18,039 nucleotides of DNA from Candidatus Gastranaerophilales bacterium (GCA_905235825.1 CAJONH010000093.1:1-18039), one strand, 5' to 3'. Shown: positions 7,315-14,594, numbered from the stretch's first letter. Notes: generated by a model from the sequence alone, not told the origin. Made by a program: numbers and translations.

Positions 7315-8943
7315 TTACACAATTATTTCGGTTTCATTTTTATATGTAACAAATGCCTGTTTTTTATTAGCCTTTTTTACATATTTTCGCTTTGTATATA
7401 TTATTGATGTTTTTGAATTATTTTTTTGAGATGAATACTCTTTTGTTATTTTTGCTGCCAGCAATATCACATTTTCAGGAATTTGCATTTTATTTGTCTT
7501 TACAATGATATGTGCTCCTGCTGCATTCAAGGGGTGAAACCACAAATCTTCAGCATTGGAAAGTTTAGATAAAATATAATCATTTTGTTTTTTGTTTTTT
7601 CCTGCATATATTTTAAATCCCTCAATTTCAACTGCTTCTATATTCTGTGTTGTTTCAATATTTGTATTTCCCTTTTCCTCAAATAATTCCTCCGATAAAT
7701 TATTTAAATCTTCAATAGTATCAGTATTATCACAAAAATATTTTATTTCTTCATAATATAAAATTTCGGAATTAGTTTCTTCAAGCATTTTTAAAGCATA
7801 TTCTCCCGCATTTTTTGATTTTTTGTATAAACTGTAGTATTTACTTGCATTTTCTATGGGAGTTTTATTTTCATCAAGTTCAATTGTTATTTTTTTACCT
7901 TCAAAGTCATATAGTTCAACTGCTTTTTTGTTATGCTCAATATTGTACAAATTTGCGGTTATAATATCAGCTTTATTTTTGTATTCATCAGCTTCTTCCA
8001 GTTTTTTTGTTTGAGCCTCCTGCTTAATTTTTAAGGAATAAAGTCTGTTTAGCTGGGTATTTATATATTTTATAATTTTACCTCTTAACTGTTCAACTGC
8101 ATATTGGTGCTGGTAGTATGAAAAATATTTATCAATCATTTCGTTAATATTACTGCATTTAAATGTATCGGGAAAATCTGCAATGTAATATTTTGAATAA
8201 TCATTTGATATACAGGGTTCTTTGGGAAATTTATTTAATATACATGTTAGTTTTTCGTAGATTTTTTCGTAGTTAAATTCCGAAATTAAATTAATACAAT
8301 CTTGAACTAGTACAACAGTTAAATAATAAAATTTTGAAGATATTGATTGAGCAGGATTTTCAATATCAATAACACTTTTAAATGTTTCAAAATCCGTTTT
8401 TAAAAGATTTTTCTTTTTTTGTTTTACGGGATATACATAAGGCAGCATTCCATAAAGTTCACGTTCACGGCTTTTTTCAGAGCTTACATTATGAGCACAG
8501 CCGATAATTACATTAGTATCATAATTATATAATATTACATTACTGTATTTGCCCATTAGTTCTACAGCCAAACATAATTGTGATTTTTCATTCATCTCAT
8601 CAAAGTATTCAAAATATATTTCAAATATTCTTTCGTACTTTGGCACTTCAACCCTCAAAATTTTAGCATTTTGTATATATTTGCGAAGAAGCATACAAAA
8701 CATTAGTGCCGTTTTTGGGATTTTTATATTTCGTAATTTCTCGGTTTCTTCCGTCATAAAACAAATATGATAAAATAAAGGATTAAAATTTATATATAAT
8801 TTTTTTGTTTGACCTTTGGTTCTTAAAAAAAATATCAGTTCTGATTTAGAAGGCTGCTGTATTTTTTGAATTTTAGCACCTTCAAAATATTCAAAGTTTT
8901 CTTCATAGAATGTTTTTAATGTTAATGAATCAAAATTTATCAT
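7315..8943 (-). CDS. rqcH: NFACT-family ribosome quality control factor RqcH
   Basis: A 542-residue NFACT protein. RqcH binds stalled 50S-peptidyl-tRNA complexes and recruits Ala-tRNA to add C-terminal alanine tails that mark the peptide for degradation. NFACT-N is clear: KIQKIQQPSKSELIFFLR (24-41), MFCMLLRKYI (81-90), VELMGKYSNVIL (127-138). The middle is a predicted coiled coil (about 280-410, rich in K/E with LEEADEYKNKADIITANLYNIEHNKKAVEL). The C-terminal NFACT-R/DUF814 domain runs from GFKIYAGKNKKQNDYILSKLSNAEDLWFHP to AFVTYKNETEIIV. The Asp-Arg pair needed for tRNA binding in the Bacillus protein aligns with Glu104-Arg105 here. The ATG has no ribosome site; a TATAAT (8971-8966) implies a leader of about 16 bases. 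It is divergent from the membrane protein gene. Confidence 0.92.
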   Translation of the reverse strand: MINFDSLTLKTFYEENFEYFEGAKIQKIQQPSKSELIFFLRTKGQTKKLYINFNPLFYHICFMTEETEKLRNIKIPKTALMFCMLLRKYIQNAKILRVEVPKYERIFEIYFEYFDEMNEKSQLCLAVELMGKYSNVILYNYDTNVIIGCAHNVSSEKSRERELYGMLPYVYPVKQKKKNLLKTDFETFKSVIDIENPAQSISSKFYYLTVVLVQDCINLISEFNYEKIYEKLTCILNKFPKEPCISNDYSKYYIADFPDTFKCSNINEMIDKYFSYYQHQYAVEQLRGKIIKYINTQLNRLYSLKIKQEAQTKKLEEADEYKNKADIITANLYNIEHNKKAVELYDFEGKKITIELDENKTPIENASKYYSLYKKSKNAGEYALKMLEETNSEILYYEEIKYFCDNTDTIEDLNNLSEELFEEKGNTNIETTQNIEAVEIEGFKIYAGKNKKQNDYILSKLSNAEDLWFHPLNAAGAHIIVKTNKMQIPENVILLAAKITKEYSSQKNNSKTSIIYTKRKYVKKANKKQAFVTYKNETEIIV

Positions 8944-8965
8944 ACATTTATTTTAGATTAATAAA

Positions 8966-8971
8966 ATTATA
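8966..8971 (-). promoter_or_regulatory. -10 element of rqcH
   Basis: Minus-strand TATAAT, 22 bases before the rqcH ATG. No convincing -35 is seen at 17 or 18 bases. The 71-bp spacer between the divergent rqcH and membrane-protein genes must hold both promoters. Confidence 0.4.
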
Positions 8972-8996
8972 AAAACAATTTTTAAAATACATTTTT

Positions 8997-9005
8997 TGTT
9001 ATAAA
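8997..9005 (+). promoter_or_regulatory. Extended -10 of the DUF6056-like gene, near-leaderless
   Basis: TGT followed by TATAAA (9000-9005) lies 9 bases before the ATG at 9015, predicting a leader of about 2-3 bases. No purine-rich ribosome site is present. The sequence is very AT-rich, so this is tentative. Confidence 0.4.
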
Positions 9006-9014
9006 ATAATAATT

Positions 9015-10652
9015 ATGTATAAAGATAAGTTGTTTATTACGGTTATAGTTCTTACTTTGTCTTATATAATTTACCATACGGCTTACAATGCACAAAATGC
9101 TTGTTTTTATATGGATGATTACTGGTGGGGAATGTACACCGGTAATAATTTTACAGAAAAAATATTTGATTCATTAAATTTTAATTTAGTTCACGGCGGA
9201 GGATATATAGGTCTATTTCTATGTAAATTTTTTTCATTTGGTCTTCCTAATATGCTTGGAATACATCCGCTGGATTTTATGGCTGTACCTCAAGGAATAA
9301 TAAGAGGTGTAATTGGCGGTGTGATTTTGTATTGCATTTCTTTTTCATTTTCCAAAAATCTAAAATTAAAACCCTTCAAATATTTTATTCTTCCTTCTGT
9401 ATTAATCTACTATTTTTATGCAATATACAGTTCCGGTTCAGTCTGGAGTTCCGAAGCAACAATAATAGCTACAAACTATGCATGGTACAGATATTTTTTT
9501 TCCATCTTATTTTTTTGTATATTTTGGAATTATATATATAAAAATTTGTTCATAAAGTACAGTAAAATAAGATATTTAGAACTTTTTACAGCTTGTTTTT
9601 CAGGGTATGTAGTTGCATCATCGAGCGAAATTTCGTTTATTGCCACATCTGTTGCTTTTTTTCTTATATTAGCATCTAAATTTTTTATAAAAACTACCAA
9701 CTTAGATAAAAGATTTTTTATGCCATTCTTAGCATTTTTTATTACAATGACTGCATTTATTACAAATAATAAATTTAATGAGGTTTTAAATGCAAGATTA
9801 GCTGACAGCATAAATTTTAGCATTATTAAAGATTTTATTTTTAATTATTTTAAGATTTGTTTTGCAAATGAGTTCCTGTATTGGATTATTTTCACTTTTT
9901 TAGCATTAAGTGCAATTATATATTCTATAAGAAAAAATGAAATAAAAAGAATAATTTTTCCTTTTATTATACAATTTTCCATATTAATAACAATGATGTC
10001 TTTAGTTGTATTAGGTAAAACATTTTATGAAGATAAATTATTTTGGTTATCTCACCATAATATTCAATTTCTGTATAAAATGCTAATTCTAATCCCTTTT
10101 TTAATACTACTAGATTATAACGTAAAGATATATAATGATAACAGATTAATACAAAAAGTGGGAATAACAGTGTATTCAATATTGGTATTAAGTTTTTGTT
10201 TAAGATTTAAAGATACCGATTTATTTAAAGAATGTTACTTAACAAGCTGGCCAAATATGCTAAGAAAGTTTTATTACGTCAGCGAGAAAATTTTAAACTA
10301 TTATTATTATAAAAACAGTGTGCCGTTTTTACCTGAATTTCCACTTGACCCTGTATTACAGTTTTATGTACCGAATAAAGTTGAAAATACATATAATTAT
10401 TATAAAGATTATATTTTTACAGATGTATATTATCAAAAAATATATAAAAACAGACTGCCTGTTAACATCGGCTATTTTAAAATAACGGATATAGAAGCTC
10501 TAAAATATTTTTATGAAAATGGCGGAAGTTTTACACTGAAAGAATTAGAAGAACTTAAATTTCAAAATTTACTGGATAAAGATTTTGTATTAAATAAAAA
10601 AGAAGATGCAATGAATTTTGAAGAAGCAAAAAAATATATTTTAAATAATTAG
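9015..10652 (+). CDS. Polytopic membrane protein, DUF6056/GT-C glycosyltransferase-like
   Basis: A 545-residue integral membrane protein. The first helix is about residues 7-25. An acidic pair in FYMDDYWWG (31-39) follows, then about eight more hydrophobic segments through residue 400, and a soluble, aromatic- and lysine-rich C-terminal region of about 150 residues. A helix followed by an Asp pair in the first outside loop, a Gly-rich HGGGYIG segment (about 60-66) and many helices is the layout of GT-C glycosyltransferases and of DUF6056 proteins, in which the Asp is the likely catalytic base using lipid-phosphate sugar donors. That would place it in cell-envelope glycan or glycolipid assembly. 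No neighbouring sugar genes support this. The acceptor and donor are unknown, and the family assignment is by architecture and a short motif, so moderate. Confidence 0.6.
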   Translation: MYKDKLFITVIVLTLSYIIYHTAYNAQNACFYMDDYWWGMYTGNNFTEKIFDSLNFNLVHGGGYIGLFLCKFFSFGLPNMLGIHPLDFMAVPQGIIRGVIGGVILYCISFSFSKNLKLKPFKYFILPSVLIYYFYAIYSSGSVWSSEATIIATNYAWYRYFFSILFFCIFWNYIYKNLFIKYSKIRYLELFTACFSGYVVASSSEISFIATSVAFFLILASKFFIKTTNLDKRFFMPFLAFFITMTAFITNNKFNEVLNARLADSINFSIIKDFIFNYFKICFANEFLYWIIFTFLALSAIIYSIRKNEIKRIIFPFIIQFSILITMMSLVVLGKTFYEDKLFWLSHHNIQFLYKMLILIPFLILLDYNVKIYNDNRLIQKVGITVYSILVLSFCLRFKDTDLFKECYLTSWPNMLRKFYYVSEKILNYYYYKNSVPFLPEFPLDPVLQFYVPNKVENTYNYYKDYIFTDVYYQKIYKNRLPVNIGYFKITDIEALKYFYENGGSFTLKELEELKFQNLLDKDFVLNKKEDAMNFEEAKKYILNN

Positions 10653-10737
10653 TTTTATATTTTCATACAAAATAATGTATCGATTAAATATATAATTATA
10701 ATTTTCAATTAATACTTAACGATATATAGCGATAAAA

Positions 10738-11778
10738 TTAATACATTTTCTGAAACTGAGTTCGGGAAATTCTGTTAGAAGCAGCACCTTCTATACTTCT
10801 GTTAATAATGATATCATTAGGCGGAAGCGAAAGGTTAATATCTCTATAAGGAATACCGCTTCTTGTTTCAATAACATTTAAATCTTCTTTGGATAATTTA
10901 TTTTGAACAAGAAAGGAATTTAATGAAGCAACTGTACCCATATCAGAATTATTTAAAATTGTTTTTCCGACATAAAAACCTAATTGTAATAAAGCACTTC
11001 TAAACGGAACCGATTTTGAATATGAAAGAAGAATTGAGTTTTGTTTCATTTTTAATTTAAGGACAGAGAGAAAATCTATAGTCCAGAGCGTGGGGTCTTT
11101 TTGCGGAGAAAATGCATCAAGAAAAACAATATCATACATGCGGTTAGTAGTTAATATAGATTTTCTTGCATCACCCAAAAAGAAGTTTATAAATGAGTCA
11201 GCGTATTTAGTGGGTTTGACGTAGCATTTCATGCTTTGAGATATATAATTATAATATATATTATGTAAGAAGGCTTGTTTGTCTGTCAAAGGGTTAATTA
11301 TATCAGACTTTATATTTAATTGCTTAATATAGGCTAATGTGAAAGGAGAAATAAATTCATTATATTCACCTGATGTTATTGCCGCTAAAACAGCCGCTAT
11401 GTCGTAATTTTCCTGAACTGACAAAAAAATTTGTGACAGTAAAAATAATTTTAAATCATCATTATTAATTTCATCTTTTATAAAGGGGGATAGGAAAATA
11501 AAATTTTTATTGTATTCAAGTGCATCTACATTAATGTTATAGCCGTTTAAATTTTCAAATAATGCTTTAGTATTGTATCCTATGCCAAAACAGATATCTA
11601 AAACATTAAGATTACTTGTAAAATTTGAAAGAACACGCAAAACAGGATTAATAAATTTCTCGTTAGCTTCAGTTAAAGCTCCCGTTTTAGAATGAAAAAT
11701 ATCGCCTATTTTTTTATCAAACAAACCTACAGAGCTGTCTTGTGTAAGTTCAAATTTTATATCTTCGAAATATCCCAT
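10738..11778 (-). CDS. MnmD-like tRNA U34 methyltransferase (Methyltransf_30 family) with a central insertion
   Basis: A 346-residue SAM-dependent methyltransferase resembling MnmD, which makes mnm5(s2)U34 in tRNA anticodons from the nm5 form. Signatures: IFHSKTGALTEANEKFINP (about 27-45), SAM motif I VLDICFGIGYN (59-69), acidic DALEYN (85-90), LGDAR (201-205), the family hallmark DAFSPQKDPTLW (221-232), and SILLSYSKSVPFRSALLQLGF. Between motif I and DAFSP there are about 100 residues with no family match I recognise, more than in bacterial MnmC C-terminal domains. The FAD-dependent oxidase half of MnmC is absent, so the precursor must come directly from MnmEG. I chose the ATG at 11778: the in-frame TTG at 11796 overlaps the -10 box and would not be in the mRNA. 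The function is probable; a different methylated base is possible. Confidence 0.78.
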   Translation of the reverse strand: MGYFEDIKFELTQDSSVGLFDKKIGDIFHSKTGALTEANEKFINPVLRVLSNFTSNLNVLDICFGIGYNTKALFENLNGYNINVDALEYNKNFIFLSPFIKDEINNDDLKLFLLSQIFLSVQENYDIAAVLAAITSGEYNEFISPFTLAYIKQLNIKSDIINPLTDKQAFLHNIYYNYISQSMKCYVKPTKYADSFINFFLGDARKSILTTNRMYDIVFLDAFSPQKDPTLWTIDFLSVLKLKMKQNSILLSYSKSVPFRSALLQLGFYVGKTILNNSDMGTVASLNSFLVQNKLSKEDLNVIETRSGIPYRDINLSLPPNDIIINRSIEGAASNRISRTQFQKMY

Positions 11779-11784
11779 GTTAAT

Positions 11785-11793
11785 ATTATAGCA
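11785..11793 (-). promoter_or_regulatory. Consensus extended -10 of the mnmD-like gene, predicted leaderless mRNA
   Basis: Minus-strand TGCTATAAT is a perfect extended -10. The TATAAT ends 6 bases before the ATG at 11778, so transcription should begin at or within one base of the start codon. No ribosome site exists. Extended -10 promoters need little -35 contact, and none is obvious. Confidence 0.6.
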
Positions 11794-11825
11794 CAATTAA
11801 ACTATTTGTTGATTATTATTTTTAG

Positions 11826-12065
11826 GGAAGTTATATACAATACCGGCAAAAATTTGTCATGTTGAGCAAAGCTAAATATTATCCGTCATCCTTGAATGTC
11901 CGTTTTAATTTTTGCTAGAGTGTGTTCACACTATTCATATCTTGTCGAAATAAATACATAACACTGCCCCGCTTCCTCTAATATTAAAATTCTATGTTAT
12001 TTGTATTTACTTCATTGGAACACTATTGATAGTGTGAACATACTCTAGTATTGTTTATAACTTCC
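11826..12065. mobile_element. Fold-back MITE-like element of about 240 bp, left arm interrupted
   Basis: The ends are inverted repeats of 18 bp with one mismatch: GGAAGTTATATACAATAC (11826-11843) and the complement of 12048-12065. A second inverted pair of 20 bp with one mismatch lies inside: CTAGAGTGTGTTCACACTAT (11915-11934) against 12029-12048. A third, looser pair is 11948-11963 against 11995-12012. In the right arm the outer and second repeats are contiguous (they share G12048). In the left arm 71 bp (11844-11914) separate them. No ORF of useful length lies inside, and I could not define a target-site duplication. It sits between the divergent mnmD-like and response regulator genes. It looks like a non-autonomous element; a stable fold-back RNA or DNA structure is the alternative reading. 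Confidence 0.6.
11844..11914. repeat. 71-bp segment interrupting the fold-back element, with a TCATG-TTGAGC motif
   Basis: This segment breaks the left arm of the surrounding element. It contains TTTGTCATGTTGAGCAAAGC (11853-11872), a degenerate copy of the GTCATnCTGAGCGAAGC type of dispersed bacterial palindrome, and a further GTCATCCTTGA (11885-11895). Its outer ends have a short inverted match GCAAAAATT (just inside 11844, and across 11914-11915). It may be a nested repeat insertion. Confidence 0.45.
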
Positions 12066-12300
12066 ATTTATTTTAAATATATTATCATTATATATCTTCA
12101 AAATATATAATGATTTTATTAATAGAAGAGATTATCAATATATGTCGTATTGAATTAGTGTTATCATTAAATATCTTATCGATATTATTTCCGGTAATTA
12201 TTAATATAAATTTTTTTAATTATTTTTATTAAAAAAAAATAGTTTTAAAATTTTTTTTAAGAGGGATACAGACTTCATTTGTCCGAAATAACATTACAAT
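12066..12300. promoter_or_regulatory. AT-rich region with repeated TTATCATTA motifs upstream of the response regulator
   Basis: There is a perfect 12-bp inverted repeat ATCATTATATAT / ATATATAATGAT (12084-12095 and 12103-12114, 7-base loop). The 17-mer at 12082-12098 (TTATCATTATATATCTT) recurs with one mismatch at 12161-12177, and a third partial copy (ATTATCAATATAT) lies at 12131-12143. The rest is near-homopolymeric A/T up to GAGGGATACAG at about 12261. No ORF or convincing -35/-10 pair stands out. The repeats could be binding sites for a regulator of the downstream gene. Confidence 0.4.
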
Positions 12301-12312
12301 GGAGGGCGGAAT

Positions 12313-12978
12313 ATGAAGGATATAAGAATACTTTTAATTGAAGACCATAAGTTAATAAGAGTAGGAATAAAAACTTTATTTGAAGAAGCAGAAGGATATA
12401 CAGTTGTTGGTGAGGCTGAAAACGGTAAAACAGCTGTCATTTTGGCATCAGAACTCAATCCCGACATTATTCTTCTGGATTTAGGACTGCCTGATATGTC
12501 TGGAATTAAGGTTATTGAACAAATTCAGGAAAGAGAAATCTCTTCAAAAATCATAGTTTTGTCTTCAAGTTTAAATGAAGAAGATATAGAAAAATGCATG
12601 TCTTTAGGTATATATGCTTATGTAATAAAGGATATAAATACGGATATGCTTTTACAAATAGTAAAAGCAGTTAATGACGGTGCAATGTGGTTTGATTCAA
12701 AGATAGTTCCTTTTCTGCGAAACGGAAATGAACGCATTATAAGGCAAAAACCGCTAAAACGCTCTGTATTTAAAGAACAGCATTTTAATTTAACACAAAG
12801 AGAATACGAAGTATTAAAACTCATTGTCGACGGAAAATCAAACAATGATATTGCAAATGAGTTATGCATCAGTGAACATACCGCAAAAGCACACGTTTGC
12901 AATATAATACAAAAACTGGTTGTAGATGACAGAACTCAAGCTGCTGTAAAAGCACTTAAAGAAGGTATTGTAAACTGA
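12313..12978 (+). CDS. NarL/FixJ-family response regulator, orphan
   Basis: A 221-residue two-component regulator. The receiver domain (1-120) keeps all key residues: acidic Glu10-Asp11 (LIEDH), phospho-acceptor Asp56 (IILLDLGLP), Ser84 in IVLSSS and Lys106 in YVIKD. A linker of about 35 residues leads to a LuxR-type HTH (about 158-218): FNLTQREYEVLKLIVDGKSNNDIANELCISEHTAKAHVCNIIQKL, with the recognition helix at SEHTAKAHVCNII. It should bind DNA as a phosphorylated dimer. No histidine kinase is encoded nearby, so the signal is unknown. GGAGGG (12301-12306) is a strong ribosome site 6 bases before the ATG. It lies 113 bp upstream of the four-wHTH gene on the same strand, and an intervening TATAAT (13063-13068) suggests separate control. 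The long repeat-bearing upstream region hints at complex regulation. Confidence 0.93.
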   Translation: MKDIRILLIEDHKLIRVGIKTLFEEAEGYTVVGEAENGKTAVILASELNPDIILLDLGLPDMSGIKVIEQIQEREISSKIIVLSSSLNEEDIEKCMSLGIYAYVIKDINTDMLLQIVKAVNDGAMWFDSKIVPFLRNGNERIIRQKPLKRSVFKEQHFNLTQREYEVLKLIVDGKSNNDIANELCISEHTAKAHVCNIIQKLVVDDRTQAAVKALKEGIVN

Positions 12979-13091
12979 TTTTAATTATTACTGATTTTTT
13001 ATTAAAAGTAACAAAATATTAAAATATTCATTAAAACCGACAAAAAATATTATTATGTGATTTATAATTATAAAAACAATTTGGAGGTTTT

Positions 13092-14234
13092 ATGTCTGAT
13101 ATTGTATCGGAAAAACAGCGGAAAATTACAATTAGCGAATTGCCAAAAGAAGTTCCTGATTTTTCTGCTTCTTATGAACCTAAAGATTCTATTATAAAGA
13201 AATGGATTACGGATTGGATTTTATCTGCTGTAAGAGCCAATCAAATAAAAGAAAATGATATTCTTCCATCCAAAACAGAAATATCCGATTATTTGGGGGT
13301 ATCAGCAGGAACAGTTCAAAATGCTATCAGATATATTGAAGATGAAGGAATACTAAAATCCAAACAAAAATTAGGTACAATGATTTCATGTGTTACTAAT
13401 CCTTCTGTATCTGTTCCAAAGTCAACATCAAAACGTGAAAAAGCAGTAGCAGCCATAAAAAAAATAATAATCTTGAATAAATATAAAATTGGCAAGCCTG
13501 TGCCATCTACAAGAAAAATGTCTGAATATATCGGTATATCGCAAAATACAACAAGACTTGCCTATGAATATTTATGTTCTATAGGAATATTGGAATCATT
13601 GCAGATGCGTGGAAATGATGCTAACTGGTATTTAAAAAAAATGCCCGAATTATCCGCAAAAGAAAAGAAAATGCAGGATACAACAGAAGCTGATACTCTC
13701 GTAGATAAATTGACAGACCTTCTAAAAAAATTTTTGGCATCAAAATTTGAAATAGGAGATAAAATCCCCTCACATACTGTATTGGCAAAACATCTTAATG
13801 TAAGTATCAAAACCATTAATGATGCAGTAAAAAGATTAAATATGCAGGGAATAATTATTACCCGTCGTGGCAGATACGGAAGTATACTGGCACAAAACCC
13901 TATTTCTCCCGTATTAGAACCGCTTAAAGAAAATTCTATATTTGCTAAAGCAAAAGATGCCGAGTTTTATTCATATCAAAAAGTTGAAACAAAATTAACA
14001 GAGTATATAAATAAAAATTTTAATGCAGGTGATAAACTTCCTTCTATGATATCTCTTTCACGGCTTTTTGATGTAAGTACAAATACCGTACGAAAGGCAT
14101 TAATGTCATTGGAACAAAAAGGATGTATAACATTTGCCCGTGGACGATTTGGCGGTACATTCCTTATTCAAAAGCCGGATTTGGTTCAAGGACAGCAATA
14201 TCAATGGCTAAGTATTAATCCTGATTACATTTAA
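13092..14234 (+). CDS. Transcription factor-like protein of four tandem GntR-type winged helices
   Basis: A 380-residue protein made almost wholly of four GntR-like wHTH repeats, at about 34-99, 116-181, 203-265 and 295-358. Each keeps the family pattern in register: the turn motif LPSKTEIS (58), VPSTRKMS (137), IPSHTVLA (225), LPSMISLS (316); then a recognition helix SAGTVQNAIRYIEDEGIL (71), SQNTTRLAYEYLCSIGIL (150), SIKTINDAVKRLNMQGII (238), STNTVRKALMSLEQKGCI (329); then a wing. The fourth wing (ARGRFGGTFLI) is closest to GntR consensus. The second (QMRGNDANWYL) is most diverged. GntR regulators normally have one such domain plus a ligand-binding C-terminal domain; none is present here. 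It may bind several half-sites at once or act as a DNA-bridging protein. GGAGG (13083-13087) precedes the ATG closely, with TATAAT at 13063-13068. The domain assignment is firm; the function is unknown. Confidence 0.88.
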   Translation: MSDIVSEKQRKITISELPKEVPDFSASYEPKDSIIKKWITDWILSAVRANQIKENDILPSKTEISDYLGVSAGTVQNAIRYIEDEGILKSKQKLGTMISCVTNPSVSVPKSTSKREKAVAAIKKIIILNKYKIGKPVPSTRKMSEYIGISQNTTRLAYEYLCSIGILESLQMRGNDANWYLKKMPELSAKEKKMQDTTEADTLVDKLTDLLKKFLASKFEIGDKIPSHTVLAKHLNVSIKTINDAVKRLNMQGIIITRRGRYGSILAQNPISPVLEPLKENSIFAKAKDAEFYSYQKVETKLTEYINKNFNAGDKLPSMISLSRLFDVSTNTVRKALMSLEQKGCITFARGRFGGTFLIQKPDLVQGQQYQWLSINPDYI

Positions 14235-14346
14235 ATCTTATGATTATAAAAACAATTAATTTAATTAATTTTTACAAGATAAAAACCACTCGGCTATTGA
14301 CTTTACAAAATTACGTTAAAATCTTAATGTACAATTAAAATAAAAA

Positions 14347-14420
14347 TGCTACAATAATAATATCAAAACTCCCAAATGAAAAACTTATAACTAAATTTTG
14401 TGTACTGGAACTAAAGGAGA
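14347..14420 (+). promoter_or_regulatory. Extended -10 promoter and strong ribosome site of the 55-residue gene
   Basis: TGCTACAAT at 14347-14355 is identical to the extended -10 of gshB. No good -35 is seen at the right distance; a TTGACT at 14297-14302 is too far away. The leader of about 65 bases ends with AAAGGAGA (14413-14420), close to the ideal anti-16S complement and 6 bases before the ATG. Confidence 0.5.
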
Positions 14421-14426
14421 ACGACT

Positions 14427-14594
14427 ATGCCACAGACTGCAACAATGGAAAAGACTACGAAATCAATCGTAACTTCTCAATTTACGGAGGAATTTGAGAA
14501 GTATTTAAAGAAACAATCGTTGAAAGCTACTTTTAACGGTTGCGATATCGAAACTTTCAGCTGGTATAAAAAAGCACTTGGCATAGGCTGCTAA
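14427..14594 (+). CDS. Small orphan protein of 55 residues, probably well expressed
   Basis: The ATG at 14427 opens a 56-codon frame (TAA at 14592-14594) starting MPQTATMEKTTKSIVTSQF and ending KKALGIGC. It has one of the strongest ribosome sites in the window, an extended -10 promoter, and its own terminator. Its codons are less AT-biased than its neighbours (ACG, ATC, GTT-rich stretch TTTAACGGTTGCGATATC), which fits high expression. The sequence is soluble and helical in the middle (EEFEKYLKKQSLKA), followed by TFNGCDIETFSWYKKAL and a C-terminal GIGC, giving two Cys. No signal peptide or membrane segment. I do not recognise the family. A regulatory or structural small protein is most likely. 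A peptide-precursor role is possible because of the Cys-containing end, but no maturation enzyme is near. Confidence 0.75.
   Translation: MPQTATMEKTTKSIVTSQFTEEFEKYLKKQSLKATFNGCDIETFSWYKKALGIGC

Noticed and set aside
10653..10737. Terminator between the convergent membrane-protein and mnmD-like genes
   Set aside because: Only a weak, interrupted inverted match (TATCG...CGATA) in AT-rich sequence and no GC stem with a T run.
11779..11796. TTG start extending the mnmD-like protein by six residues
   Set aside because: The extension overlaps a perfect TGCTATAAT promoter element, so it would not be transcribed.
11826..12065. Insertion sequence with transposase
   Set aside because: Inverted ends are present but there is no coding capacity, so it is at most a non-autonomous element.
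13562..13816. Antisense frame of 84 codons inside the four-wHTH gene
   Set aside because: It lies wholly within a well-supported gene, has no ribosome site and no recognisable domain.
8966..14257. 15-mer ATTATAAAAACAATT identical at 8966, 13067 and 14243
   Set aside because: At about 70% A+T, a few identical AT-rich 15-mers are expected by chance in 18 kb; the flanks do not match.
14427..14594. Peptide natural-product precursor
   Set aside because: The Cys-containing C-terminus is suggestive, but no cyclase, radical enzyme, protease or exporter is adjacent.
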